64,000 nucleotides of DNA, taken from positions 272,230,177-272,294,176 of the forward strand of contig OY282560.1 in assembly GCA_958295665.1 (NCBI GenBank), written 5' to 3'. The translations under genes were made by a program, and so were the position numbers. The stretch is from Tipula vernalis. Lineage: Eukaryota; Arthropoda; Insecta; Diptera; Tipulidae. Numbering within the stretch: the first letter of the stretch is position 1; each line of letters opens with the position of its first letter. The notes under the pieces are model-generated. The model did not search any database and was not told the DNA's origin. It saw nothing but the letters and a program-made list of their open reading frames with translations. Shown piece after piece: positions 10,373 to 21,215 of this stretch.

Positions 10373-13300
10373 TTTATTTTTTTTTTATTTATTTATTTCT
10401 TTATTTCAACTTATAACTTAATAATAATACAAACAAATTATAAACTAATTAACATATTATAGTTGAACAAAGTAAAGCTCCGTTTAGATGAAAATCTGTG
10501 GTGGAGCAAATAAACAATTTAAACATGCTATTCTATAAAATCTTTGGACACATTGAGTTAAATATATATTACACAATAGTTTTCTTATTTATATATGTAT
10601 ATATGGAAAAAAATAATAATTACACTTAGTTGCCTTTAAATTTACAATTGTTTAATGTTTACGATAACAGCTTTAATTGGTGAAATTACCCGAAGCTATA
10701 TAATGTTAATTTCAGAAAAATCTTTCAACATTTTCTATGTTGAGCAGCCAATTTCGAACGTCCCTCTCAAATTTATGTTTACGTCCAATCGTTAGAATTT
10801 TTATATCTTTAGGTAAAATATGAAAAAAATACGGTGCCATATAAAGATAAAATCTTCTAAACTTCTCACAATTGCAACGGAAATCAGCATTATAGTAATT
10901 TGGATTTCTTGTATTATACACCTGTGTAATCTGATTGTGAAAACTGTTACTACGGATAAAAAAATTTTTCAAGACTTTGTATATGTAAAGATATCTAAGT
11001 GGAAGCAAATTTAGTTGTCGAAACATAGGAATTGATGGTGTTGTTTGAGGAAGGTGGTATATTAATTTAATAATCCTTTTCTGGGCAATATATAGACCTT
11101 CAATGTTACTAAAATAAGTGCCATCCCAACTGGATATTCCATACATTATTATTGATTCAACTATGGCGTGATATAGTTTCCGCAGAGTACTGTTTGGGCA
11201 TAATTTCTTAAGATTATAGAATTTATGTATAGCACCAAGTACGTTTTTCCTAGTGACATTGAGATGAGACTTCCAATTTAGTTGAGCATCCACTGTTAAA
11301 CCCAAATATCTAAACTCGTTAACAAATTCAAGTGCAAAACACTGAGATGAGCAAATGGTTGTATCACAGGGATGGACATGGTATTTTAAATGGTATACCG
11401 AAGGATTAGTGATATTCTTCCCAAATAGCAGAACTTTTGATTTAACGCTTATAGCGAGCCGATGATGATAAAACCATTTACTTAGATTGATTAAGTCGTT
11501 TTCAAGCATTAATTTAGTGTCGACATCGCTATTCGTACCATAGCTCAAAGCCAGATCATCAGCAAAGGCTGTGGCGTGTCCTAATAGATCAATACCGAAG
11601 ATCGAATTAAAGTAGATTAAAAATAATAAAGGCCCCAGAACTGATCCTTGAGAAACGCCACAACTTATTAAACCTTCGCAGCTAGTTGCCTCACCTATTT
11701 TTACCACCTGACGACGATTTTCAATATAACTTGCAAACCAATCAAAAATGTTACCTCTAATACCAATTTTAGCTAACTTCAATAAAAGCATTCCATGGTC
11801 AACAGTGTCAAACGCCTTTGCGATATCGACAAAAAAAGCTATGGGTCTCCGAGTATCATTAATATGTTTATAAATCTCACTCAAGCAGTGCAAAAGAGCT
11901 TCTTCAGTTGATTTACCGGCAGTAAATCCAAATTGATTTTTATTTAAAAATTTAATCTTACCCAAATAACAAATTAACCGATGCTTAACTAGTTTCTCAA
12001 AAATCTTGGAGAAAGTGCTTAGAAGCGAAATCGGCCTGTAATTATTTGGTTGTAATTCATCACCCTTCTTAAAACTCGGGATCACAACAGCTATTTTTAA
12101 ATCATCTGGAAATTGACCGCTGTTCAAGCTAAGATTATATAGGTATTGCAGAACATCCACCAAATACCATGAACATATTTTAACTAAAAAATTATTAATG
12201 CCGTCAAAGCCCTTGGATCCTTTGTTATCTAATTGTTTTATCTCAGATAGGATTTCCGAAGAAGATATAGGCTCAAAGAAACAAGATGAACTGTAGTTTC
12301 TATCAGCTCCATAAATATACTTTTTAAATTCAACTGAAGTAACATCACTAGTAATTACATTAAAATTGGAGGTTGATCCTTGCGAAACTTTTACGAAATA
12401 TTTGCAGAATTCATCAGAGATCGATTTTGGGGACGTGAGAATGCTATTAGAATCGGCTTGATAAATTTGTTGTATTTGTTTATACATCCGATTACGTCCT
12501 AAAACTTCATCAATTATTTTCCATGTGTGCTTTGAATTCTTACTAGCCCAATCAAATTTGCTTTTGTAATAGTTATTTTTGACGATTTTTACATCCGCTT
12601 TAATATTTCCCGAAAGTTTTTTAACAAATTTTGCTAATTTAATATTATTTGGATGACATCTTAGTTTACGAGAAAATTTTTTTAATTTGTTAATTTTAAA
12701 TAATAGATTAGGACTCATCCATGGCTTTAACTTATTTATTTTAGGAGGATCAATAATGAATTTTGATGCGGCAACATGCGAGTTAAGTATAAACAAAAAT
12801 TTTGCAAAAGCTAAACTGCAAATCCTTTCGCTATAAACAGAATCCCAACATTCAAACTTTAGAAAATTATTGAGTTTATCGTAACAAATTCTTGATTGAT
12901 TCGAAGTATTAACAGAAACTGGTTGCCTGATGGATGAGGAAGAAATATTAACTTTGATCAAATTGTGGTCAGAAAAATGCATGGGCAGGTTACAAATATC
13001 AAATTTTAATAAATTTTCATTTTTAACAAAAACGTGATCCAAACATGTCTTCAACCTTGTTGGCTCATTTACAAGACTGACAAAACCATAGAATGCAAGC
13101 ATTGTTTGGTAGTTGAAGGATTCACTAGTATTTAAAAGGTTGATATTAATATCCCCTAAGATAACAATATTTTTGTTATTAAGTGAACACAGCAACCTTT
13201 CCAAATCATCACAAAATGAAATGATGTTACCATTATGAAAACGATATAAACAAATAAAGGTAAAGTTTCGTATAGCTAGTTGAATATTTAAAACAAGTAG

Positions 13301-13497
13301 ATCCGCTGAATTCCATTGCAATGTTGATACGTGAAATTTATAAAATTTTTACTTATAAAAACACCCACACCACCCGACCGATAATTATCATTACAGCCCG
13401 CTCGAAAATTATACCCTGGCAAATTAAACTCTGAACATTCATTTGAATAAATCCAAATTTCGGATACAAAGATCAAATCAGGAAAATTAGTAAGATT
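10373..13497 (-). mobile_element. CR1/Jockey-like non-LTR retrotransposon, 5'-truncated
   Basis: This 3.1-kb element was inserted within satellite unit 3. The unit stops at about 10368 (CTTACATCTCTATTT) and resumes at about 13498 (TTTGGTAAAATATTG). The 3' end is on the left, with a T-rich tail from about 10366 and TTTATTTATTTATTTC. The 5' end is missing within the endonuclease. No unambiguous target-site duplication can be read, because the junction bases are T-rich on both sides. Confidence 0.8.
10712..13497 (-). pseudogene. endonuclease-reverse transcriptase ORF2, one frameshift
   Basis: ORF2 of the CR1/Jockey-like element. It copies element RNA at a nicked chromosomal site. From the N side: an endonuclease lacking its first residues (FVSEIWI, GGVGVFI, then SDHNL, the usual catalytic SDH); a long linker; and an RT with NNYRPISLL, FFVDIAKAFD, CGVSQGSVLGP and FADDLAL. 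It ends ENVERFF at 10712. An uninterrupted frame of about 869 codons covers 10712-13321; one single-base slip in an A run near 13350 separates it from the endonuclease start. The RT block reads GVSQGS where most relatives have GVPQGS. It is the longest open retroelement frame here, so probably one of the younger insertions, yet it still lacks the ORF2 start. Confidence 0.85.
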
Positions 13498-13518
13498 TGG
13501 TAAAATATTGTTCTAAAC
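13498..13518 (+). repeat. remainder of satellite unit 3
   Basis: TTTGGTAAAATATTGTTCTAAAC matches the middle of the 169-bp unit and continues the part left at 10368. It is cut again by the start of the 3' UTR copy at 13519. Confidence 0.7.
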
Positions 13519-13767
13519 ATATGCATTCGAACTTAATAAAATACTGTAATGTTATTTTCCTTTTTATTTTAAACTACTTATATTGTATGTACTATAAAAT
13601 GGATAAGGATGTAAGTAATTTTAAGTACAAATAGATTTAAGGGTGGAGGGTTAATGATGAAAATTATATATTTTGTTAAAATTACGCTGCTAACAGCCAA
13701 AAGGCTAGAGCAGTTAAAATAAAACAAAATTTTCTGAAATAAATTTGAATTAAAAAAAAAAAAAAAA
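13519..13767 (+). mobile_element. second copy of CR1-like 3' UTR with poly-A
   Basis: This is nearly identical to 9690-9921 (shared TAATGTTATTTTCCTTTTTA and TTTAAGGGTGGAGGGTTAAT blocks) and ends in a 16-bp A run at 13752-13767. It carries no coding sequence. As in the first copy, the tail is directly followed by a satellite unit starting at GATTTTGCC. Confidence 0.8.
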
Positions 13768-14815
13768 GATTTTGCCAATTGCCCACATACATCATGAAGT
13801 AACCAGAAGCTATCCCAATAACAAAAAATATCTCCCCTATTTTTGCCGATCGTCAGAGGCTTACAACTCCATTTGGTATCATATCGTTCTAAACAAAAAT
13901 TTGTTAAACCAAAAATTCTGTGGATCCGATCCTAGAGATTTTGCCAATTGGCCACATACATCATGAAGTAACTATAAGCTATCCCAATATCAAAAAATAT
14001 CTCCCATATTTTTGCAGATCGTCAGGGGCTTACATCTCCATTTGGTACTGTATCGTTCGAAACAAAATTTGGTTAAATAAAAAATTCTGTGGATCTGATC
14101 GTAGAGATTTTGCCAATTGGCCACATACACCCAGCGCCATAAAAATGTACGAATTGGTTTATTTTCACTTTATCTCGTTTGTTTATTCTATGTTTTTGTT
14201 TTTCGCTCAATTTTCATTTATTTACTTTTTTTTTTTCGCTCATTTATTTTTCTTTGTTATTTCAATTGTTGTGAAATAATTTCTAACGGTAATTGGTAAT
14301 TGGGTGCCTTTCATTGAATTTTTGTTTTTGTTTTTTTTTTTTAAATGTATTGTTTTAACCTAGACATGATTTAGTGCTTAACTTTAATAAAATTTAACAT
14401 TTTTATAAATAAATTGTTTTGTAGCTTTTTATATTTGTTAAAAACAGCACTTGAAAAATATGCAACATTCATATGGCAAATCTAGAAAATATTCGGTACC
14501 CTTAGTTTAGTAAGTTTAAAATATCCCACCACAAAAATATTATTAAAAATATATAAAATATTACAAATATTTTGTTTTTAACCAGTATTTCAAAGTTGTA
14601 CCATGCAGAAAATAATATATTTTCCAATAAGTTCCTTTAAATTTCAAATCGTACATTTTTATGGCGCTGGGTGTACATCATGAAGTAACCAGAAGCTATC
14701 CCAATAACAAAAGCTACCTACCTTATTTTTGCAGATCGTCAGAGGCTTACATCTTCATTTGGTAAAATATTGTTCTAAACAAAATTTGGTTAATCAAAAA
14801 ATTCTGGCGATCATG
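13768..14815 (+). repeat. 169-bp satellite, units 4-6
   Basis: Units 13768-13936 and 13937-14105 are exactly 169 bp each. A sixth starts at 14106, is interrupted by a MITE at 14128-14673, and continues to about 14815 with more divergence (ATAACAAAAGCTACCTACC). Confidence 0.85.
14128..14673. mobile_element. 546-bp MITE with 25-bp perfect TIRs and TA target
   Basis: The element starts CACCCAGCGCCATAAAAATG and ends with the exact reverse complement; 25 bases match at each end. It is flanked by TA at 14126-14127 and TA at 14674-14675. Removing it with one TA restores the satellite sequence CCACATACATCATGAAG, so the insertion boundaries are certain. The interior is AT-rich and has no transposase. 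The TA target fits a non-autonomous Tc1/mariner-type element. Confidence 0.9.
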
Positions 14816-15439
14816 TATGATGCACATTCAAGTTTTTAATGAACCTTGCATGTTTTGTTCTATATAATTTTTTTATATTTACGTTTTGATTTATATTATG
14901 AATATATAATGAGTCTTATTTTTATTTACTTAGCTATTTGGTAAAACCAACAAAAATTAAAAAAAAAAATCAAAAAGTAAGAGGCTTGACGGTGAAGAGG
15001 GTTGACGATATTTAAAAAATTAATCCAGAATAAATTTTTTTAAGTATCAAACAAACGTGATCACATAATCATCAAACATAATAAAATCAAATATAAGTAC
15101 TGTTTTCTTAATAAATTGCTAATGCTGCGTCGACATGCTAACATAGTTTGAACAGGTTTTTTGGTTCATGGAAATTTGTGCAGAAAACTTGCTTTTCGTT
15201 ACGTTCAGTTCAATTGAGGAAGGACAATAACGTTTAAATGATTTATTGGGGCATTACCTGCTACATTTTAATTTTCCTGCGTATTTATTTATATTGTTTT
15301 TATTGTTGTTTCTCCACAGATTGTAATGAAATTCAACAAAGAAATAAACAATGGAATTGGGTCCATTTGATACTTTGTGTGATTCTTTTTAAAATGTTTT
15401 ATTACCATAAAAATAAAACTTGACATAGGTAGACCCATG
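14816..15439. other. AT-rich spacer between direct and inverted satellite
   Basis: No gene is recognised. It lies between the plus-oriented satellite units and the first inverted, diverged piece at about 15440, so it could be the unique centre of an inverted structure. Confidence 0.4.
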
Positions 15440-15550
15440 TCCACTGGATTTTTTATTTAACCAATTATGGTTGGGAATGGTATGGCATAAAACAAAGTAA
15501 GCCTCTGATTATCCAGAAAAGTAAGAGAGTTATGTTTTGATACTGGAATA
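15440..15550 (-). repeat. diverged inverted satellite piece
   Basis: AACCAATTATGGTT, GTAAGCCTCTGAT and GTTATGTTTTGATACTGG are diverged reverse-complement matches to the 169-bp unit. The piece is cut by the LOA-like insertion at 15563 and continues at 21216. Confidence 0.5.
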
Positions 15551-15562
15551 ATATATAAGGTA

Positions 15563-15584
15563 GGTTAGGTTAGGTTGGAGTGGC
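15563..15584 (-). repeat. CCTAA-type 3' tail of LOA-like element
   Basis: On the plus strand, GGTTAGGTTAGGTTGG precedes GAGTGGCTGCTTACGC. The copy at 52768 has one more repeat (GGTTA four times). Variable tail length is as expected for a simple-repeat 3' tail made at target priming. Confidence 0.65.
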
Positions 15585-15649
15585 TGCTTACGCACACTTA
15601 GACCGGTGACGGTCCATTGTGATACCACAGGATGTATCCCCTTTTACCC

Positions 15650-18600
15650 CTATTGGAACCATTTCGAGCTACTTATGTAGCGTAAGACGTCCCGCACTTT
15701 AATGTTTTCGAGATCCGAGAGGCAGTCCATCCTGAACTTACCTAAGTGTTTGTGACTTCTGAGAGCCAATGCTGGACACGAGCAAAGGAAGTGGACCAAC
15801 GTCTCTTCCTCCTCTTCGTCCAAGCAGCTTCTGCAGAAGTCATTAGCCTCCAGACCCAGCCTTCTTGCATGTTCTCCAAAAAGGCAGTGTCCCGTGAGAA
15901 TTCCTACAACCGTTCTTAATTCACGTCTGCGTAAGGATATTAATGCCCTAGTGCGCCCCAAGTCCAGCTTTGGCCAAACTTGTCTTGCAACTCTACAGGT
16001 GAGGGTGTTAGACCACCTTTCCCCCGCGGAGGATAGCGCCTGCTTCCCAAGTGCTTGTCTCAGCGCTGTGATAGGCCTCCCCAGACTTGCCCTTTCCGGT
16101 TGCAGCTGGAGAGTCGTACCATGCCTAGCAAGTTCATCTGCCCTGCAGTTCCCCATGACGCCCGAGTGACCTGGGACCCAGACTACCTGGATGTTGAAAT
16201 GCTCACCCATCTCATTTAGAGATGAGTGACAACTCAACGCCACCCGTGACGCCAAAGACACCGATTCTAACGACCGGATCGCCGCTTGACTGTCCACATA
16301 GATTGTGATATCGTCTGAGGATAACACATTATGATTCAACCACGTCATGACCTCCTCAATCGCTACGACTTCAGCTTGGTACACGCTGCAGTAATCAGGG
16401 GGACGAATAGAAATATTTACATTTAATTTGTCACAGAATGCTCCAGCTCCTACTTTGCCGTCTAGCTTGGAGCCATCTGTGAAGAATTGCAACGCTTCGG
16501 TTTCCGATAACGGTCTATCCCTCCAGGATTCTCTTGAAGGGAAGGAGGTCCGAAATCGCTTCTCGAAGCGTAGAGTAGGTTTAATGTAGTCAAGATTCGC
16601 CAGCTCATCCTTCAACGATCTGACGATAGTAGAGTGTCCTATACTAAGACACCTCCACTGAGAGACGGCTGCAAGTCGTACAGCCGTATTTGCCGCCATC
16701 TGTTTACCAAAAATGTCGACCGGAAGAAGGTGCAACATAACCTCTAAGGCACTTGTCGGTGTCGACCTCAATGCCCCGCTAACAAGCATACAGGCCGTTC
16801 TTTGCACTCTCTCAATCTTACTTTTGTAAGTTACCTTGTCCAGAGCTGGCCACCAAACACCCACCCCGTACATGAGTACAGGTCTCACTACGGCGGTGTA
16901 GAGCCAGTGTACCAGCTCCGGCTTCAGACCCCATCAATGACCAATGGCGTTCCTACAGGAGTACAAAGCAATAGTAGCTTTGTTTATTCTCTCCAACATG
17001 TTGGGCTTCCAACTAAGCTTACTGTCCAAGATAATGCCCAGATATCTAGCTCTATCAGTAAAAGCAAGTCTCGTGCCATTTAAGGTAGGAGGGACAACCA
17101 CCGGGATTTTGTATTTCTTAGTAAAGAGTACCAGCTTTGTTTTGGACGGGTTAATACCAAGTCCACATTTGCCAGCCCATTTCGTAACGATGGTAAGCGC
17201 ATTCTGCATTACGTCTACAATCGTGCCCAGGGTTCCCGGTAACAGCTAAAGCTACGTCATCTGCGTACGCGATAACTTCAATACCCTCTCTCTCCAATTC
17301 AAGTAGTAACCCGTTTACCACTATGTTCCAGAGGAGAGGGGACAGAACCCTCCCCTGCGGAGTTCCCCTAGTTACTCGCCTCTTGAAGGTGGAGTCCCCC
17401 AACTTCGAGCTAACAATCCTGCTTCCCAGCATATAATTGATTAACCCTATCAGAGGAACGTCTACCTCCAAAAATGACAATCCCTCCTTGATCGCCTCCG
17501 CTTTCACATTATTAAAGGCGCCTTCTATATCCAGGAAGGCCACCAAACAGAATTCCTTCGAATTAATCGATTTCTCAATCGTAGACACCAAGGCGTGCAG
17601 AGCAGTGTCCACAGATCTACCCTTTGTGTACGCATGCTGAGACGATGCCCACTTCCTGGCACCTATTTTATCTCTGATGGATACATCCAGCAGCCTTTCC
17701 AAGGTTTTCAAAAGAAAGGATGATAGAGTTATTGGTCTTAGGTCCTTAGGAGAGACATGTGAGCTTTTCCCCGCTTTCGGTATGAACACCACATTGACCT
17801 CCGTCCAGTACCTTGGAATATAGCCCAGCTTCAAACACCCTTTGAATATAGCTTCCAAGTAGGGAAGAATAATTACTGAGTTGTTTTGAAGTTCCGCTGG
17901 TATAATTTGATCCGGACCAGCCGATTTAAATGGTTTAAAACCCTTCAGTGCCCATAGGATCCGTTTTCTGGTTACGATATCCTCTGTGGTTACTGACAGT
18001 GATTCCTGATGATTGCTACGCACCAACAGGTCTTCAAAACTCCCTGGGAAGTGTGTCTCGAAGAGAAGCTCCAGAGATTCTCCACTAGAAGCTGTCCAAG
18101 ATCCGTCCGGTTTTATCAAAAAACTAGGACTAGATGTACTTTTGGAAAGAATCTTCCTAAGGCGGGAGGTTTCGGATACCTCTTCCATATTATCACAGAA
18201 GATTCTCCAAGACCTCCTTTGTGCCTTTCTTAATTCTTTCTTATAAATTCCGAGTTTCTCCTTATAGGAGTCCCAATCCTGAGCCTCCCTTGTATTTTTG
18301 GCTCTATTAAAGGCTATCCTACAAGCCTTTCGATAGGTTCCCAGTTCCCTGGACCACCATACCGGTTTTTGCCTACCCCTAGGCTTAGCCAGTGGGCAGG
18401 CAGCGCGAAAGGATCGGTTGCATGCGCTAGTAACGCTAGCCACCATGTCCTCCAGCACCCCAACGGTCGTCGGGGGCTCCATAGCCCTCGTCGGTAACAT
18501 TTCCTCCAATAATTCCCCGTATTTGCTCCAGTTGGTCCTTCTAGGGTTCCTGAAGGCTTCCCGGGTAGCAGGGTGAATATCGAGGCTATAGGTTAAATAT

Positions 18601-19238
18601 CGATGATCAGAGAAGGAGTGTTCCTTATCCACCCTCTAATTTTTAACCATATGAAGAATATTATGTGAGGCAAGGGTCACGTCTAGAACCTCCTGCCTGT
18701 TACTAGTAATAAATGTGGGTTCCCGCCCAATATTACACACAGAAAGGTTAGTACTCATCAAATAATCAAAAAGCGACTCACCTCTTTCATTAATGTCTGT
18801 GCTGCCCCAGATAGTGTGATGCGCATTAGCATCAACTCCCAGTACCACACCTACCTTTGATTGTTCCGCTTTACGGATCAGCTCCTCCAGGTTATCCGGA
18901 GGAACCTCCTTCTCCCGGTCCATGTAGGCTGAAACTAGCCAAAATCTACAAGTGCCTACTTCCAGGCTAACTGCAGTAGTGTCACCATTGCTGTATTGAG
19001 AGAGAAGGAAAAGATTAATATTATTTTTCCCAAGAATACAAGATCTGATCTTCCCAGACTTACTAGAGGATATAATTTTGTACCCTTTGGTTCTGAGGCC
19101 ACAGATCCTGTTATTGTTAATCCAAGGTTCTTGGATTAGTATCACATCCTCACCCGAACTAGTCAGCCTGAGGAGTAGAGCTGCCGAAGCAGCCTTAGAA
19201 TGGTGAAGGTTAATTTGTGTTATCTTAATCATAACCAT
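15650..19238 (-). pseudogene. LOA-like ORF2: endonuclease, RT, RNase H
   Basis: ORF2 starts at 19238 with the APE-type endonuclease (TQINLHHSKAASA, LIQEPWI with the catalytic E, LGVDANAHHTIWGS, later SDHRY). The RT shows LRPITLSSFLLKTLERL, FLDIEGAFNNV, RGTPQGRVLSPLLW and IAYADDVALA. The RNase H shows FFTDGSK, QAEVVAI, YVDSQAAI and PGHSGVMGNCRADELA, and a CRSC...HFLCSCP zinc motif near the end. Three breaks are visible by comparison with the 52.8-kb copy: TAG at 18636-18638 (W in the relative), a one- or two-base deletion near 17235 just after YADD, and TGA at 16934-16936 (R in the relative). The protein ends SSSKWFQ at 15650. Minus-strand ORFs are the real ones; overlapping plus-strand frames are shadows. 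Confidence 0.9.
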
Positions 19239-19421
19239 TTCACCTCTACCTACCTCTATGATAAATTCCTGCTACCGCAGGAATATTAATTCCCGGTATT
19301 TTGGGATGCGCCGGGTACGCCCGTCTCGCCACCCCTCATACTCTCTGTAGAGGACTTGTCAGTGCCCCCCGTCTGGCCGGGCTGTCGACATCCTCCTCCA
19401 TCGGTACACCAGCTCCTTCGC

Positions 19422-20591
19422 TTATGTGCCCCTCCTCATCCTTCGAGAGAGTCCTTGCCCTACCGAGGTCGCCGGATTCACTACCCCCCTACCCTCAGCT
19501 TCTTCCCCCATGCTGCTGGTACTCCCTTCAGGCCTAGGCGGGTTGCCACCGTCCTCCGGTTGGCCTCCCGTACGCGCTTCCGCCCCATCCTTCTTATAAA
19601 CGTTGAGAGTAATTGACCCGAAACCGAAGTCAATTACTCCCTTCGTTTTGTGAAGGAGAGCAAGGGACTCCTTATTTATCACCATGATTGATAATTTCGA
19701 GCCCCCCTTCGCCTCCTCCTGCTTGACGATCTTCCAATTTCCAATCGGAAGATTGGGGTTACTGGCCTGAATGATTTTCAAAGCCCCGTCCGGGCTAGCC
19801 GGTTCGGATGGTAGCCAGACACGTGCCCTCGGCCTGCTGGGAATTTCCTCCCGGCTAACTGCCGCAAGCTATGCGCCTGGCCACACCTCCCCTACTTTGG
19901 CTATAGCCTTTTTGTACAGATCCACAGATCTAGAGTCCGAGCATGCAGTCATCTTTACACGCCCTTGATACCATCCCGCATCTCTGCAGGATGGGGGTGG
20001 TCCCGGATTTTCACCCAGGACCTTTAAAAAGACGAGGTTGAGTGCATTATACACCAACCTCCATTTTTCCGCCGTGATGCTCCCATATTCTTGACTTTCG
20101 TCAATGACGGCTAGCATCAACACATGCTCCCTCAGGACCTCGCTGAACAGCTTTGTCCCTGAGTTCGAGCTCGGCTTCTTTTCAGTCACCAACTTGGCCC
20201 GCTTGCTGTTGACTACTTCCACCTCGTCCTGGGACCGCTGTCTTTTCGACATATGGTCCCTTTCCGAGCCTCCGCAGCCCACAGTGCTCCTTGCCCAAGC
20301 TACTGATGTTCTTTGCTCTTCCGTTAGCTGCCCCTCGGGTGTCGCAGCCCACTTCTCGAGAATTCGGAACGCCGAGCGGCGATTCCTGTATCGCCTTTTC
20401 GCCGGAGGAATGTCTCTCGTCCCACTCCCCTGTGCTGCGTTGGTACCGCTAACTCCCGGGACTTGTGCCCTAGAGTCAACCACCTTTGCAACCTTAGAGG
20501 CCCCACCCGTCTGGTTCGAGGTACCTCCCTCCGCTGATACCGGCTTTTGAGGAGAGCCGGTGCCCTTTGTTTTTGTGTTTGATCTTACCAT
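19422..20591 (-). pseudogene. LOA-like ORF1 (DUF4780-like)
   Basis: ORF1 starts at ATG 20591 (MVRSNTKTKGTG). It has a basic, low-complexity N-terminus (PPAKRRYRNRRSAF), then a conserved domain with YGSITAEKWRLVYNALN and PPPSCRDAGWYQGRV. After an in-frame TAG at 19869-19871 the frame continues (EIPSRPRARVWLP, NWKIVKQEEAKGG) to a stop at 19422. The relative at 29113-30334 has the same order. I recognise this layout as the DUF4780-type ORF1 of dipteran LOA elements; its expected role is binding the element RNA. No CCHC knuckles are seen. The single TAG is the only clear break. Confidence 0.8.
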
Positions 20592-21203
20592 TGGATTCCC
20601 ACGAGTATCGGAGAAATAAAGGTCCGCCTTCGCAGAGATCCGTATACGCAGGTAAGGCTAATTACAACTGGAGGTCGCCAGGTATCCAGAGGGCTCCGTT
20701 AGCGACTGGGCTTTGTTAAATGGGACCCAGCCTAGTTGACCATCAGCACGGGTCGCTTAACACCTTAATCCAGCCCATTCGGCTCGCTAGCACCCCGGCC
20801 TCCCTGCACCCTCTTCCCTCCGCCCATTCTCTCCCCCATTCACCTAATCACATGGAGAGCCCAATCCAATGGGATCCATTCCATTCACCGGGTCACCCGT
20901 TTATAGGGTCCCCCACTCATCACCCGCGGAGACTCCGGAGGTGCAGAGAGGACGTGACGCCCAGTCCGCCGTGGTTATTGGTCGATGGTTTTCTGGCGCC
21001 ATCTGTTCGCCTTTCCATGCTGGGCATCATAGGCACTCAGAATTTAATGAACTCCCCAGTTCTCTGAGACTCTCCCACCAGTTGGACTGCGGTTGGGGGC
21101 GGCTTATTTAATTCACCGCTAACCTACCTATCGATAGGTCGTCCACTATCCAGCACCTGTGACCCCCCCCCCCCCCCCCCCGATAGCTGCAGTACGCCAC
21201 GGG
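20592..21203 (-). promoter_or_regulatory. LOA-like 5' UTR / presumed internal promoter
   Basis: This is the non-coding 5' leader of the LOA-like element. It shares the block GATACCNGGCGACC...CGGATCTCTGCGAAGG with 29010-29075 and a more diverged form in 33560-33650. Non-LTR elements of this group generally carry internal promoters here; no specific promoter motif could be proven. Confidence 0.5.
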
Positions 21204-21215
21204 ATATATAAGGTA

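Larger units (their letters stand above)
15563..21203 (-). mobile_element. full-length LOA-like non-LTR retrotransposon, 12-bp TSD
   Basis: This 5.6-kb element is flanked by the same 12 bases, ATATATAAGGTA, at 15551-15562 and 21204-21215. In its own orientation it has a 5' UTR with a 19-bp G run (C run at 21163-21181), ORF1, ORF2 with endonuclease, RT and RNase H, a short 3' UTR, and a tail of CCTAA-type repeats rather than poly-A. ORF order, an ORF1 without zinc knuckles and a C-terminal RNase H fit the LOA clade (known family traits). Both ORFs carry stops, so it cannot move by itself. Two partial relatives lie at 28678-32510 and 52768-55854. Confidence 0.9.

Noticed and set aside
15561..15580. 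Interstitial telomere (TTAGG array)
   Set aside because: Only 3-4 repeats, and in both cases directly attached to the LOA 3' end, so a retroelement tail explains it.
15894..17249. Plus-strand open frames over the LOA-like RNase H/RT region, and the equal set at 52908-54381
   Set aside because: They are antisense shadows of a well-supported minus-strand ORF2.
19301..21111. Plus-strand Ser/Pro-rich frames over ORF1 and 5' UTR of the LOA-like element
   Set aside because: GC-rich antisense frames without motifs; the minus strand carries the conserved ORF1.
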